Positions 1 to 12,900 of a DNA stretch of 64,000 nt are shown piece after piece. The notes under the pieces were generated by a model. The model saw only the letters and a list, made by a program, of their open reading frames with translations, was not told where the DNA came from and made no database searches. The DNA is from Siphonodentalium dalli. Lineage: Eukaryota; Mollusca; Scaphopoda; Gadilida; Siphonodentaliidae. The stretch is from positions 154,221,151-154,285,150 of the forward strand of contig CP136068.1 in assembly GCA_032622095.1 (NCBI GenBank). The letters are read 5' to 3'. A program made the position numbers and the translations under genes. Each line of letters opens with the position of its first letter. The stretch's first letter is position 1.

Positions 1-154
1 CACGGTGATTGGATAACTAGAGCGATTTGATAAAACAAACACATTCAAGAACATATATATTTTTGAAAAATATAATAATAACTGCGCTGGTGTTTCTAAA
101 ACGACGCAAATAGCGATCTTGGTTATAGTCGATTTTCAACTAATGCAACCATTA

Positions 155-705
155 TTAAAGTCACGGGCGACATCCGTTGCAGACATATTTATATTTGTTC
201 AAATCGGCATCAACAGAATGAACGCCAACATACATGTAAATACGCCCGTGTCTTTAATTATTATAACCAATGCCGTGTACTGATATATCATGTATATACA
301 GTTCAACTCATATGCCAAACATAATCAGCGCGTAAATAGTGTATTGTCGTCAAGACGTACAATGGTGTACGTAAATAACATAACAGACCGAAATTCTATT
401 GGTTATTCATACACAAATGATATAAACGCTCTTTATTATTTCCATATCGGGAAAACAGTAACAAACAACGCGCTTTATGTGTGTCATATCAAGATCTAAA
501 CAAAAGCAATGAAACGTAATTTTTTTGCTTTTGTTTACATAACAAAGGGGAACAAATTGACAATAACATACTGTTTATGCCATATTTCTGATTGGTATAA
601 GAACAAGGTCTGTCCATATCTTACTATTCCTTCTGTTTATGGTGGTTTTTCAAGGATATGAATGTTTAACACCATACCCACCGCGAACGCCACCCGTATC
701 TTTAA
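155..705 (-). mobile_element. MITE-A copy, inverted and rearranged
   Basis: Both ends carry TTAA (155-158 and 702-705), next to inverted termini of the form AGxxACGGGCGxC. The body is the reverse complement of the unit that forms the arrays at 5.3-7.1 kb and 18.7-33.1 kb, recognised by the GTAAACAAAAGC stretch, the AACGCTCTTTATT motif and the subterminal GGTGGGTATGGTGTTAAA. A piece around 216-300 is in the opposite sense to the rest and joins a unit end (CCCGTGTCTTTAA) to linker sequence, so this copy has an internal inversion or insertion. The TTAA target suggests piggyBac- or Kolobok-type mobilisation. That is inference; no transposase has been matched to these termini. Confidence 0.7.
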
Positions 706-943
706 AAGTATTTCGCAATAAATTTGTTTTTGAATGTTATAATTTGGTTTGAAATTATAACTGAGTCAAATCGTGCAATTCACCAAATTTGAAATTATAT
801 CATGAAATGTGTTGTGTGAACAATTAATATAATTGGATAGTTTGAATGTTAACGGAGTATAGCAATATACAGTCGATACACATTGGGTTCTCTGTGATGT
901 CCATGCACTATATATATCTCATAACCATAATTGTTCGGAACGT

Positions 944-2597
944 TCAACTACAATGATACTTGAAATGGCAACCGTCCTTACATAGATGAACATTGGAGAG
1001 TTTGCAACCAAATACAGTTTCTTTTCTTTCTTTTGAGTTCAGATGAACCCGACATCGGTTCTTGCGTCCCATGTGTGTGGACACGTGTCCGTTTGAGTTT
1101 TCTGGTGATATATTGAGGGCACGTGGCTCTTGTGCTTTGCGTTTTCTAGAAGAATATCCTGCAATCAGTTGATGAGCCAGTTCAATCCTAAAATACATAT
1201 GCGTGAACACCTTCTTAGAATTATGTCTCTTTGAACAAGATGAAACTGTTAACTATTGATGAATTGGCGACCAACCAGAATATGTATTTCCATGCTTTTT
1301 TCCCTTCGCGACCGAGGAGATACGTCATCCTCAACTGATCATGTTTGTCAACACCATTCATGTACTTGTTGTACATGACTATGCTCATCGGCTGAGTCAC
1401 TTCAATAATTGTTTTTCCCTGGCGCCGATTAGCCATGATATATGTCGTTGGGTCAGTCATCGTGCTAAGGGTGAACACTTGTTTCTTGTCCTGCCATACC
1501 GTTGCCGTGAGAAATTCGCCATCCTGCCTAGTTTTATAGTCACATCGATTCATTTTCTTCAGTCGCTGTAAATCCTTCGGGAATCCTTTCCTGTTCTGCC
1601 TAACGGTGCCACACGAGTAAAACCCATCGTTTAGTAAGTCCTGCATGAGGTGCACACTCGTAAAATAGTTATCAATGAACAAACAGTAATTTTTGTCACA
1701 CAAATCCGATGACAATGACGTAACCACATCATACCCGAGACCTTTTCCAGACGGTTTGAAATAATGCTTTCAAAGTTTAACAGATATATAGGCATTGGTG
1801 ACATCGCACATCATCCATATTTTGATCCCTCGTTTTATTGGTTTTGCCGGCATGTATTGCTTGTAGGAGAGACGTCCCGTCCATTTTATCATTCCTTCGT
1901 CGACAGATATATATTGCGAAGGCAAGTAACACGATTTCAATGTTGTTAATGATGAGTCGATGATGTCGCGAACCTTATATAGTGGATCGTACGAATCTGT
2001 CCCTTTAGCATGTTCGCTCTATCGGTCACTGACGTGGAAGTATTCTGTGATTTTTTCAAATCTGCGCCGATTCATAATTTTGCTGATGCCGGCGTTTCCG
2101 ATGAACTCATCATGTGACCAGTACTGCTTGTATGAGGGAAGGTCATTCACACCCATCATGATGTTCATACCGATGTACGCACGACGTTCTAGTTCCGAAA
2201 TATCAGACCAGTATTTATCAGTCTCGCCCTTTTCTTCCATTTTCCACTTGGCATAATTGTTAGTATGCCTGGCTATTTCGGCATACTTCGATGGCGAGAA
2301 CATAAAATTGAAATATTCCAAAGCTGTTGCTATATCAGTATCGAATTCATCTGGTATAACTGGCCCTGTCCTTTGGGTAAATGGCTGAAGTGATACCTTT
2401 CGAAGATTATTTGACCAGCCAATCGGGTTATTATTCAAGCTGCTATCATCGATGGAGGTCACATTGTCGCTGGTAGCAGGGGCAGAGTAATCGTCGTCTG
2501 AATCTTCTGATGACGAGGAACCGCAATCTCCGCTAAAATCGCTATCATCTCCCATTAACATGTCGATCACTTGCTGTTTCGAAAATGTTGCAGCCAT
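944..2597 (-). pseudogene. piggyBac-type transposase, inactivated
   Basis: Reading leftward from an ATG at 2597, the first fragment (192 aa) has the acidic Ser/Asp-rich N-terminus typical of piggyBac proteins and ends in RRFEKITEYFHVSD. An in-frame TAG follows at about 2019-2021. The same frame continues past it with DEGMIKWTGR and KQYMPAKPIKRG, the family's first catalytic-Asp region. A frame change near 1760 leads to a fragment (1727-1221) with FIDNYFTS (second Asp) and NKYMNGVDKHDQLR (third Asp). Another frame change and stop lead to the C-terminal Cys/His-rich tail (1210-944), with CKLSNVHLCKDGC. All three catalytic Asp regions are therefore visible, but at least one stop and two frameshifts prevent a full protein. 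Such transposases cut at TTAA and leave no footprint. A domesticated gene is unlikely given the breaks. Confidence 0.9.
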
Positions 2598-2929
2598 GTT
2601 GTTCGTAAATACTTAGAATGGTACCCAAGTAACACAGCATGTGTCGCGCGCGATGCACACGGTGCCACGTTTATTGTTATTAGATAGGCAAATAACGAGT
2701 TGACATAACCGGGTGGTCTCGACTAGAAACATAGCAAAAGCGGGGGGGGGGCATAGGGACGAACTCATTAGTACAGTCTGGGCCTAGTGTGGCGCTCTAG
2801 AGCGCTTGTGAGGAAGTCTGGTAACGCGCTCTTATGCGCTTCTAGGGATATGTTGCGAGGCGTCCACAGGCGCTTATGGGGAAATAGTGCAAAAACGTCC
2901 AGGAACGCTTATGGGGAGTAAAGAGTTAA
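2598..2929 (-). mobile_element. Right (5') terminus of the piggyBac element
   Basis: The sequence between the transposase start and TTAA at 2926-2929 looks like piggyBac subterminal DNA. Read on the minus strand the element begins TTAA-CTCTTTACTCCCC, one base from the usual CCCTTT start. CCCCATAAGCG occurs twice within about 50 bp (2,872-2,890 and 2,906-2,920), and GCGCTC/GAGCGC-type short palindromes follow. I could not find a matching left terminus between 705 and 944, so the left side may be lost or too diverged. A run of nine or more G lies near 2741-2750. Confidence 0.6.
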
Positions 2930-3323
2930 AACATGCGCAGAAAATTAATACAATTTTAACGTTACTAAAGTTATCGTTCGCAAACCAAAATGCGCATGCA
3001 CGGACGAAATGACGCACACTCGGACAGACGCTGTTGGTTTCCGTAGTTTTCCTGGGACAAATATAACTTTGGCATACTGCTTATGTTGAGCCATATCCAA
3101 ATTAAATCGGTCAATGGTTCACCACACAGTTCGGATGGAAGTGCAACAAGGGCTTTCATGATAACGGATACTGTTTATTTCCCATTTTTATCTCTGGTGC
3201 CATGTCAGGATTAGTGAACATTCATCATTATCGGTGTCCTGTCTACGTCATAATTCAGAAACCCCTCATGTGCCACAAAGTAGTCTAATCATGGCATGAG
3301 ATAGAAGCTATCCAGTTGTACGT
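2930..3323. other. Unassigned AT-rich spacer
   Basis: No gene, RNA or repeat structure was recognised between the piggyBac terminus and the next MITE. Open frames here are short and show no familiar motif. Confidence 0.5.
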
Positions 3324-3777
3324 TTAAAGGTACGGGAGGCCTTGACGGTGGGTATCCTGTCAAATTGTTTCCACCCGTCAAAAACCGCCACAAACAGAAA
3401 GAACATCAAAATGTAGACATATGTTTGACCATTGTTATGTAAAAAAAAAAGCATAAACAATTACTTTTCTGGTGTTTGTTTATATTATTATGGTAAACAT
3501 AAAGAGCGTTCTTTGTTGGTGAATTCCTGATATGGAACTAATAAAGAGCGTTTATACCATTTGTGTGTGATTAGCCAGCAGCATTGTGCTGTCTTCTGTA
3601 ACACAACCAGGCTCTTGTTCAGATAAAATATAGTAGATCTTTATGATAACATACTGTTGTTTACGCGATTGTCATGGTATATATGAACTGAACTCTATGT
3701 GTGTTAATGTTTTTCTGTTTACGGTGTTTGGAACAGATATGAATATTTTCGACAATTAAGGCCTCCCGTGCCTTTAA
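3324..3777 (+). mobile_element. MITE-B, complete copy (454 bp)
   Basis: TTAA at 3324-3327 and 3774-3777 bound inverted termini AGGTACGGGAGGCCTT and AAGGCCTCCCGTGCCT. The 5' subterminal region (GGTGGGTATCCTGT, then CCACCCGTCAAAAACCGCC) and the interior pair of AAAGAGCGTT motifs about 50 bp apart show it is a relative of MITE-A, but diverged enough to be a separate subfamily. Other copies lie at 16,610-17,111, 25,230-25,731 and, truncated, 38,475-38,800. No coding capacity was seen. Confidence 0.8.
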
Positions 3778-5308
3778 GTTATTTGATTACATGTTATGTA
3801 AGTCGTCATCATTGTTTTTTTTATAAAATCGTCATCATTGTTATATTTTCATTTTGTTCTGATGATAATCCATGTTCAATAAACATCTGAATTTGAATTG
3901 ATGTCCTGATATCTTGTCATGGTACTCTGACAAAACACCCTCAGGAAGAAAACAAACAGTAGGACAAACCTTTTGGGACCAAACGACATTATTACAAAAC
4001 GCCCTCGGTTGATATAAGTTATCTGGTTGAGGGAGAAAACAAATAACTTGCATTTGGCGTCGTCCGGCAAAACATGTTCTCTGGTGCATATCTTGGTCGG
4101 ATTTTGTCGTTAAATAATTTAGCACGGGATACAATCCATACAATTGGGACATTGGTCATGACATGGTACATGGAAGTTGACATCAGCATGTTTATAGGGA
4201 CAAGCACATTTGGTATAATTCGGCCAAAATAAATCATTAACCAAATGATGCAATACCGGTAAATGCTCTCGTGCAGAATAGACATGTATGTATATACAGG
4301 TGTTCCAATCTCGGTAGCTCGAGCGAAAACAGCATTGTTAACCTACGGCCGGTTCTGCCAAGTGCAACATAAACATGACACGGACCGCACCTCCCCAAGC
4401 TGCCTTCACAAGGACAATATAATATCATGCAGCCAATTGCCCTGTATGCATTTGTTGGCAATCGGGCAAGTTGTTAGCTAAAGCGGAAATGAATATATTA
4501 ACCAGTGCACATGGGCTTGCAACGCGCTCCGCTCCCATTCCCTGCATCCAAACGGCCTCTATGCTCTGTCCCTATATACATGTACTCGGATAGAGGCAGT
4601 TTGGATGCATGTTTTACGTTAATAGTACGGTAGTATTATTAAAGTCAAGGTGATCGATACAATTCCCCCGTTTACCATCACTAGAAAATCTGACAAATTT
4701 AGCCCATTTATTCAACAATGGCATCTATATCGCCATGGGTGGGTCGGCGATTGATTCTTTCATTTTAAACCATACATGTACAAACGCTCATCAGTTTCAT
4801 TTCTATATGCAAGCATTTAGTATTTTCTTCTAATATTGTCTCCCAACAGCGTCAAAAAGCAAGGTCTGGGTGGCGCAAACGATGTGGCCCGGCACGCATC
4901 CAGCTTATTATAATTACAAAACGATCGAACAATCAACTAAAACGTTTAGCGCTCAATGATCACTTGTTGTCTGATAATTTATCTATGCACACGTCGTCAT
5001 TATCTATTTTTAACAACCAAATTAGAGGGTAATTATGAAATATTCATTATTGTTTGAACTCTCCATCGCGATTCGCGGTCGCATCTACAAACAACTCGAC
5101 ATATGAAGCTGGGTGCAATGTGCTCATTTGCTACAATGAGTATATGACTGAACAAAGAAACCCAACCCCTCCCCCATACGTTTCACACGAAAACATTGTC
5201 CCGTTAAAAATGTCCTTAAAGTGTTTGTCGGAAAGTGTCATATGCCATGAAGACATGTAAATAGACGACGAATGGAGATATCGTACGTTGATAACTGTTT
5301 ATTGCTAT
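3778..5308. other. Intergenic stretch with one hairpin
   Basis: No convincing coding sequence was seen. The only distinct structure is the inverted repeat at 4,543-4,609. The overlapping short frames on both strands around 3,840-4,480 lack codon-level or motif support. Confidence 0.5.
4543..4609. repeat. Hairpin, 20-bp arms
   Basis: Left arm 4,543-4,562 (starts TGCATCCAAAC) and right arm 4,590-4,609 (ends GTTTGGATGCA) are complementary at 19 of 20 positions around a 27-nt loop. It could be a small foldback MITE or a cruciform site. No target duplication is obvious. Confidence 0.7.
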
Positions 5309-7110
5309 ATTAAGATACGGGCGGCGTTGGCGGTGGGTATATGCTGCTAAAATATTCACCTCCGTCAAAAACAGCCATAAACCTTAGGGAGACTCTTGAA
5401 ATAATCCGACCTTAGGGAGACATCTCGACACAGCTATATATATTTTAATATTCCATCTGTTGGTGGCGATTTGAACACATATGAATATTTCTGCAACGAA
5501 CGCCGCCCGTGCCTTTAATTATTATAACCAATACCATGTAATGGTATACATATACCTAACAACATGAACGACAATAGGGAGACTCTTGAAATAATCCGAC
5601 CTTATGGAGACATCTCAATATATCATTTTCCATGCAATGCGCAGCTTCTGGGTATGTTGAGAGCATTTTGTATTAATAATAATAATAAAAAACATCTTTT
5701 ATTGCTCATATTAAAGATACGGGCGGTGTTGGGTATGCTGTTAAAATATTCATCTCCGTCAAAAACAGCCATAAACAGAAATAGTAAAATATAGGCAGAA
5801 TTTGTTGTTATATCATACAAAAATATGGCATAAACAGTATGTTATTGTCAATTGTTTTCACTTTGTTGTGCAAACAAAAAGTAAAAAACCGTTACGTTTC
5901 CTGGCTTTTGTTTAGATCCGGATATGGTAAGCATAAAGAGCGTTATTTGTTATTGTTTTTCTTATATGGAAATAATGAAGAGCGTTCATATAATGTCTGT
6001 ATGATTAACCAGTATGATTGCGTTGTGTTATGTGAACAAAAGCAAAACTTCTATAACACGAGCAGGCTGTTGTTTACACAACCATCGTACACCTTGAAAA
6101 CAATATACTATTTACGCGCTGATTATGTTTGCATATGAACAAAACTATATATATTTTAATATTCCTTCTAATGGTGGCGATTTGAACACATGAATATTTC
6201 TGCAACGAACGCCGCCCGTGTCTTTAATTATTATAACCAATGCCGTGTGCTGATATACATATAGCTAACGACATTACGACCTTAGGGAGACTCTTGAAAT
6301 AATCCTACCTTAGGGAGACATCTCGATATATCATTTTCTATGCAACGCGTAGCTTCTGGGTAAGGTGAGAGCATTTGTTATTAATCGAAAAAAACATCTT
6401 TTATTGCTATATTAAAGATACGGGTGGTGTTGGCAATCATCGCACATATTGAGGACAGTATACCATTACACAATACACCATTTACGCCTCATTATGTTTG
6501 CATATGAACAATACTGTACATACTTTAATGTTCCATCTGTTGGTGGCGAGACATCTCGATATATCATTTTCTATGAAACCCAGAGCTTCTGGGTATAGTG
6601 AGAGCATTTGGTATTAATCGAAAAAAAAAACAATCTGTTATTGCTATATTAAAGATACGGGCGGTGTCGGCGGTGGACAAGCTGCTAAAATATTCACCTC
6701 CGTCAAATGTGTTACCTAAACAAATGCAAAAAACGTTACGTTTCCTGGGGTTTGTTTAGATCCGGATATGGTAAACACAAAGGGCGTTATTTGATACTAC
6801 TTTCCTTATATGGAAATAATAAAGAGCGTTTATATAATGTTTGTGTGATTAACCACTATAATTGCGTTGTGTTATGTAAACAGAAGCAAAACTTCCGTAA
6901 CATGAGCATGCTGTTGTTTCGCAATCATAGTACACATTGAGGACAATATACGATTTACGCGCTGATTACGTTTGCATATGAACAAAACTGTACATATTTT
7001 AATATTCCTTCTGTTGGTGGCGATTTGACCACATATTAATATTTCTGCAACGGAGATCGGCCGTGCCTTTAAATATTATAACCATGCAATGCCATGTACT
7101 GATATATATA
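5309..7110 (+). repeat. Short tandem array of MITE-A units and linkers
   Basis: It contains a 210-bp deletion derivative (5,309-5,518), a near-complete unit (5,711-6,227), a 5' fragment (about 6,412-6,547) and a longer unit (6,649-7,072). Between them is the same linker, which carries TTATTATAACCAATGCC, two copies of CCTTAGGGAGAC about 35 bp apart, ATATATCATTTTC and AGCTTCTGGGTA. The alternation of unit and linker is the same as in the large array at 18.7-33.1 kb, but divergence is higher and deletions differ, so it looks like an older or less homogenised outlier of that array. Confidence 0.8.
5711..6227 (+). mobile_element. MITE-A unit, near complete
   Basis: It begins TTAAAGATACGGGCGGTGTT and ends CGCCGCCCGTGTCTTTAA. 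Short open frames inside (5,839-6,138) recur in other units, but see the separate finding. The termini pair as imperfect inverted repeats of about 60 bp. Confidence 0.75.
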
Positions 7111-7690
7111 TATATACATATACACTCTTAAAACTACTGTGTGGTAGAACCACACAGTTACCACACAGTTTGTGTAGCCACTTGATCGAGCACAACATTG
7201 TGTGGTGAATTGTGTGGCAAATGATCACACATCTGTTGTGTGGCGGTGGATCGACCAAACAACTTGTTCTTTGTATGCACACATTAAATGTGTGCTAAGT
7301 TGCGCACAAGATTGTGTGGATGCAGATGAACAGTTTATGTGTGGTAACTGACCTACATAGTTGTGTAGTTGACACACACAAAGATGTTTGGGTCCAGCAC
7401 ATTTATTTGTTCGTTGAATGGACACAAATATGTTTGCACCAATGAAACAATATGTTCACCGCTACCACACAAGATTGTATTATTATTGTACACAATGTTG
7501 TTGGGCGAGACTACACATATGTGTTAATCACAAGCGTACACATTTGTGTGGTTGATCCAAACAATAGTGTTCACCGCCATTACACTATTTGTATTGTTCT
7601 TGTACACAATGCTGTTGGGCAAGACAACACATATGTGTTAATTACATGTGTACAAATTTGTGTGGTCGATCCAAACAATAGGCTGCTAAT
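7110..7690. repeat. TGTG/CACA-rich degenerate repeat block with 115-bp dimer
   Basis: The block is built of imperfect TGTGTGG and CCACACA words arranged as short palindromes. Its right part is a clear tandem dimer: 7,455-7,569 and 7,570-7,684 share TTCACCGC at the start, TTGTACACAATG, ACACATATGTGTTAAT and GATCCAAACAATA. The left part contains more diverged monomers on the other strand (for example CACACATTAAATGTGTG near 7,279). The open frames here are by-products of the repeat. Related TGTG hairpin DNA occurs at 18,540-18,705 and 27,160-27,325. Confidence 0.75.
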
Positions 7691-9439
7691 CCTGCAAAAT
7701 AAAAAATCATATTCAACGAAGAGTGTTTACACCGATATTTATTGGCCATACATATAGTTCGGCTATCGTTGGACGTTTTTTTTCCTGCCATACATATGAA
7801 ATGTTATAGTCTACTGATGCTTGACGTGCGGCGCTGGACGTTTTCGAATGTTAACTTATCAAACAGCAAACATGCATATCCCGGGGGTCCGCGGCCTTCT
7901 TTTGTGTACACAGCAGAAATCGTGATTGTCGAATGATATAGTATAGCAAAAGTCTTTAATTTCAATAATACAACGACACAAAACAAAACAGCCGTTTAAC
8001 ACATTCACATACTATTTTGGTCATCCGACGAGATTTCAAAGAAATTTTAAACTATAAGCGTGCATGTTTCAGTTCCATCAATGGGTTTCACATCAATAAC
8101 TAGAATTTTCCTGCAACTTGAATGTATTGGAACAATTCAAATTCAGTCTCTGCTATATATATATATATATATATGTATATTGCTATACTGGTTGGCTGTC
8201 TTACATCAGACTCACCCTCACGTGTGTAGAAGAACAAGCTCTAAAACTAACTGAAGCTTTCTGAGATCCCTTGAACTATACAAGAAAATTAAGGGCTCCA
8301 AAGAGGATAGTCTTTTTGAATGTATATATATCGGTGCAATTTCTGGGGAGAAATTTCGAGTTGACGAAGAATAGAAGTCATCGCCTCTTGCACAGAAACC
8401 AAATTACAGCACATGACATCGTCATATGTATACCAAAATCATTGATTGTGGAATTTGTGTCTAACTCATACATTCCACCGTGGTTCTTGGTTGGTTGACT
8501 AGAGTTTATCTGCGTCGTTGTCAAGGCAGTCATGTCCATATCTTGTTATTTACATCGACGTCGCACCGCGTGACCGCCACGATTTCACCATTGAACCCGT
8601 AAGCAGAGAAGTTATTTTGTTTATAACATGCCATTGTGGGAATATTATTTACAGTGTATGTACATCTATAACAGTATTATAATTCATACATTAAAGAGCG
8701 CATTTTCAGAAAGGAATATAGTTTTTGAAACATGCTAAATATATACATACGAGTACTACTCATTATAGCTTCACATAATGAATGTTCGGACATTTTATAA
8801 ATATATTTTACTTTATCTATATGGCCAGATCGATGCCCCATTAAGCACAATCTTGACACGGCAAATTTGCAATTTTACATGCGGAATTTTAGCTATATAA
8901 CACAATACATTCATATATAAGGATTATAATATGAGAAACATGGCGAGTTTGAAAATAAGCACCCCCTTTTTTATAGTATAAACGATAACTCTTCACCATG
9001 TACGTCACTTAATCCAAATGATAATACTACTTTAATGACACATCTCACTATTATGCAGTATTCATAATTTTAGATTATTTATAAGTTCATTATTTGCTAT
9101 TATGACATTTATTGAATCACATAATATTCTTCACAATTTAAAGTTTTGGACACAAACGGTGGCTACATATGTATTAGATATACGACATCACCCCACCCCC
9201 GGCCCCTCCTTCGGTAACCGAATTTACGCAAGTTATACACAGCAGAGGAGCCAAAATATGCATGTTAATTTTTCACATCGTCTCGGTAAACCACCAATAT
9301 AATGGACAAATAAATACCCCACCCACCCAACAATTTGTTTCACTTGGTACATTGATCGTCCATTGTGGTATTTCAAGGTTTATTGCAACAGTGATGCTCA
9401 TGATCATCATATTCAAATGAAATTAATTTGAAACACCAA
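7691..9439. other. Intergenic, no gene recognised
   Basis: AT-rich DNA with an (AT)n microsatellite at about 8,153-8,176. ATTAAAGAGCGC near 8,692 is reminiscent of the MITE-A core motif. No other supported feature. Confidence 0.5.
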
Positions 9440-9925
9440 TTTCACACATTTTGTGTGAGATTCCGGGTGCCACATATAGAACTTCGTAGTATACGACTAG
9501 GGCATTCCAGTGGCATCCACAAGTCGCATTCAGGGACGCGGCTCGATGGTCGCCGTTGGCGAGGGGTGTCCACCTTCAAATGTCGAAGTGCACCCCACCC
9601 TCCCCTTGAACCATATTTGTAGAATTATATGTACACACCCCCTCTCGTTCTGAATTTTCCAATTGGTACCTCAAGCTTTCCAACTATTAGAATTTCCAAC
9701 CAAATGGAAGTCTTCCACGCGATGGCCATTTGAGGCCATTTTTGTTTTACCAAAAGTAGAAAAATATGTTACTGTTTGTCTAAAAAAAAAAAAATTCCCA
9801 CTAATTAATGGTTGAAAAATCAAATAAAGAGAACAATTTCAACCTATTATAATGCATGTGGTGTAAAACAGTTTGGGATAGGGATATAGACACACCCTTC
9901 CCAATATCCGCCCTGTCGCCACGTC
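9440..9925. repeat. Dispersed repeat, partner of 60,450-61,185
   Basis: It shares an ordered series of words with 60,450-61,185 in the same orientation: GTGTCCACCTTCAAAT, CACCCxCCxTxAACC, TCAAGCTTT, TTTCCAACC, TACCAAAAGTAG, TGTCTAAAxxxAAAAAAA, CACTAAT and GAAAAATCAAA, then a C-rich end with TCGCCAC. The match is interrupted and diverged, so this is an old repeat family of roughly 0.5-0.7 kb with no recognised coding region. Confidence 0.55.
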
Positions 9926-9961
9926 ACTGGTCTCAGTAGATATTTCCTCTCATCTGCATTC

Positions 9962-12900
9962 ATAGTGTGGTCGTCAGAGGGTTCGACCCGGAAGAAATTG
10001 GTATAGAAGCGGTTTTGGTGTCATTCGACGCGGGAGAATCTCGTGTATAACATATCCAAAATCCGCTAAAATCCGCTTTGGGCAAAATTCAGGATCCAAC
10101 ATGGCGTCCAACATGGCTGCCGTTAGTCAAAAGATACTCTTGACTGAGATTAATTCGATAACAGTGAGAACAAATGTTGTCATATGTATACAAATGTATA
10201 CATTTTTGCAAAGGTAAAATGTTGTGCCACCTGTTTATGGCAAAAATGGAACCCATCGTCCCAGATGGCCGCCAAAATGGCGGCCTAAACTAGAACATTT
10301 GAAGTTTTTGCCTAATATCTTAAAGATCAATTCCTGTTGTTTGATAATGGTTCAGACTGGCGACATTGATTAGTCATATTCATGTTAATTCATCATTGGA
10401 GCAATGAAAGATACCATAAATGGGGTCCCAGACTCATCTACACCCTCAAAAATTCGATTTTACAGAACGCGGTATAAAATTCCACAAAACTCTCCATTGT
10501 GATTACAGTCATATATCAACAAGAAATGGACAGAACTGTACAATGTAAGTTGGGCATACCAATATCTATAAATACTCCAATTCAATGAAACCCAAATTGG
10601 CGCTTTGTCTCAAAATGGCTGCCAAAATGGCGGTCAAAATATGGAAAATGGCGAATATTGATCACAGTGTCATTCAATCCATTATAAGTAGTGGTTGATG
10701 AATAAAATTGACTAAATAAATACGAATGTATACCTCTTTATGATGCCATTATGCTAGCTCTATGTAAAAACTTAAAAATCAGTACCAAAAATGGCCACCC
10801 GATGTGAAAAATACTATTTTCTATCACTTCTGTTTATCACTTGTTGCTCTCTGAACTGGGAAACAATGGGTATATTCTTTCAATGATCGTGTCAACTGAT
10901 CATTACAGCAATGACATTTCTAATAGATTAGATCATAGTTTACTCTGGTCCTTCACTAATAAGTTATAACGAATGTGGTATGAAATTTAACCAAAATCGA
11001 CTTTGGGGTTCTGGTCACATTTGATATTTAGGGATGAACAGATCTTGTCTACAAAATAATTGATCAAATAGACCAAATAGACAAAAAGAAACAATAAATT
11101 TTATCTAATATGGTTCCAAAACGAAAATGGTAGACTCTGCCCAGCTTATCACATAATTGAAGTTGTGAGTGGTGGATGCAGTTGATAGTTGGCTCATATA
11201 CATGTATGTGGCTCATATACATCAAAACTATTTATTTTCAATCTTTTGGTGGCTTCCCGCGGGTTGACAAAATCTCGACTCATCAGTGCTATAATGTCGT
11301 ATATCCATTTTGGCGGGAAATGAGTATTTGATACCATTCGAATCGTGAGAAAAAATCCAATCCGATGGGCCAAACTGTCCTTGCATTGGATGACAAATAT
11401 TCGCACAAACCAGTGAAGCAAATGTCGTATCTCCAGCGATCTTTACAATTATTCGTGCTATGAGGTCGTATGTCCAACAGCAGCCAATCGGACGCTTCAG
11501 GTTGTCCACGTGACTTCTGTTTTGTGTTTGTGAATTCTAAAATGTGTGCTATATGGCAGTATCTCCATGTTAGTCACGTGATAATTTGGTGATTTAAATT
11601 TTGTGATTGTTCCACACATTTCTGTATGATGATGCACATGGGTGAATTTTCATAGTGTAGAATAGGCACTTTTTAGTTCATAGACACATGCGATTGCCAC
11701 CATATTTAGCTTAATCTGCATTTATTAGCACAACTTCATTATAGCACGGAAACGAATCGTCGCTGGCATGTCATATCTCCAAACAAGCTATTGCTTTTTA
11801 AAAGAAAACGAGGGAATAAACAGAAAACAATATGTGGTTCAATGAACAGCTAATGTCAGTTTTCATTGGGATAAATACAACAATACGTCATGCTTTGTCA
11901 ACATTAGGAGAAATGTTGTCTAAAAACTTCAACCTTCATTTTCTCGGAAAGTTGAAAATGTGGGTTACATTATAGCACTGATGCGACGAAATATTAACTA
12001 TTCGGGCTCGGCCATCATTTTCAAGTTTCAAGCTGGAACTAAATGTAGCCCATGGATTCCCCATTCGACATGTAAGAAAAGTAGTTTTACTCTGATCTCT
12101 TCCCAGATATCAACTCTCCGGTAAATGGTGATCTCTTATGTTCTAGAAAATACGTGTGCCAAATACATATATGTATGAAGAAACTATCCCCATACATTGT
12201 TTACACATCGACTCCGTAAGTATGTGGAGGTTTTCTTGGACAAGCGGGATTTTCAAACCTCGAAACCGTCCGTACAAACAATAAAAGTTAATAGGAAATG
12301 ACGTTGGATGTAGGTCTAGAGTACGTCGTCCGCATGAAATAGTTTTCGTGTCAGTAATTTGCACATATTTCGTGCTCTGATGAGCATGGATGAACGCCTT
12401 ATGTGGCAGTTTGATTGTCTAACATCCGGAAAATAACATGTTCATTGTTCACATTTCTTAGACAAACATGTTGTTAATCACCATGTTCATGTGGCATTTC
12501 TATCCAATGACAACCTTGAAATGCCAGTTAATCAAGCTAAATGGTTGATACCTTTACGCCTACGGGTCAGATCCAGCCGTGACGCACATTGTGTCTACAT
12601 ATCATTGATGAAATTCACTAAATGTGTAGAAGATATAGGTGCGTCTATATATGTACTAGAATGTTTCTATCCACATGTATATACCCACAATCGCATGACA
12701 CGGAATTGTCACATAAAGTGTGAAGGGTATACAATGTACGTGCGAATTTTCATTTTTCCTCTTGATATTGAAGAAAATAATTTTACTTTGAAACTCCCCA
12801 GCTCCGATAACCAACTTGCCCACCAATTAAATAAACCCCAGATTATTCGCTTTTCCCTCCTGTCCTTTTCACTTTCGCCAGCACTGGAAAACCTATTATA

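Noticed and set aside
7452-7757. 101-aa frame with an internal amino-acid repeat
   Set aside because: The repeat is the 115-bp DNA dimer read in one frame; other frames are also open.
11265-11310. Hammerhead ribozyme candidate on the minus strand (CTGATGAG)
   Set aside because: The CTGATGAG core is present, but there is no GAAA partner across a stem II and no stem III with a GTC site at suitable spacing.
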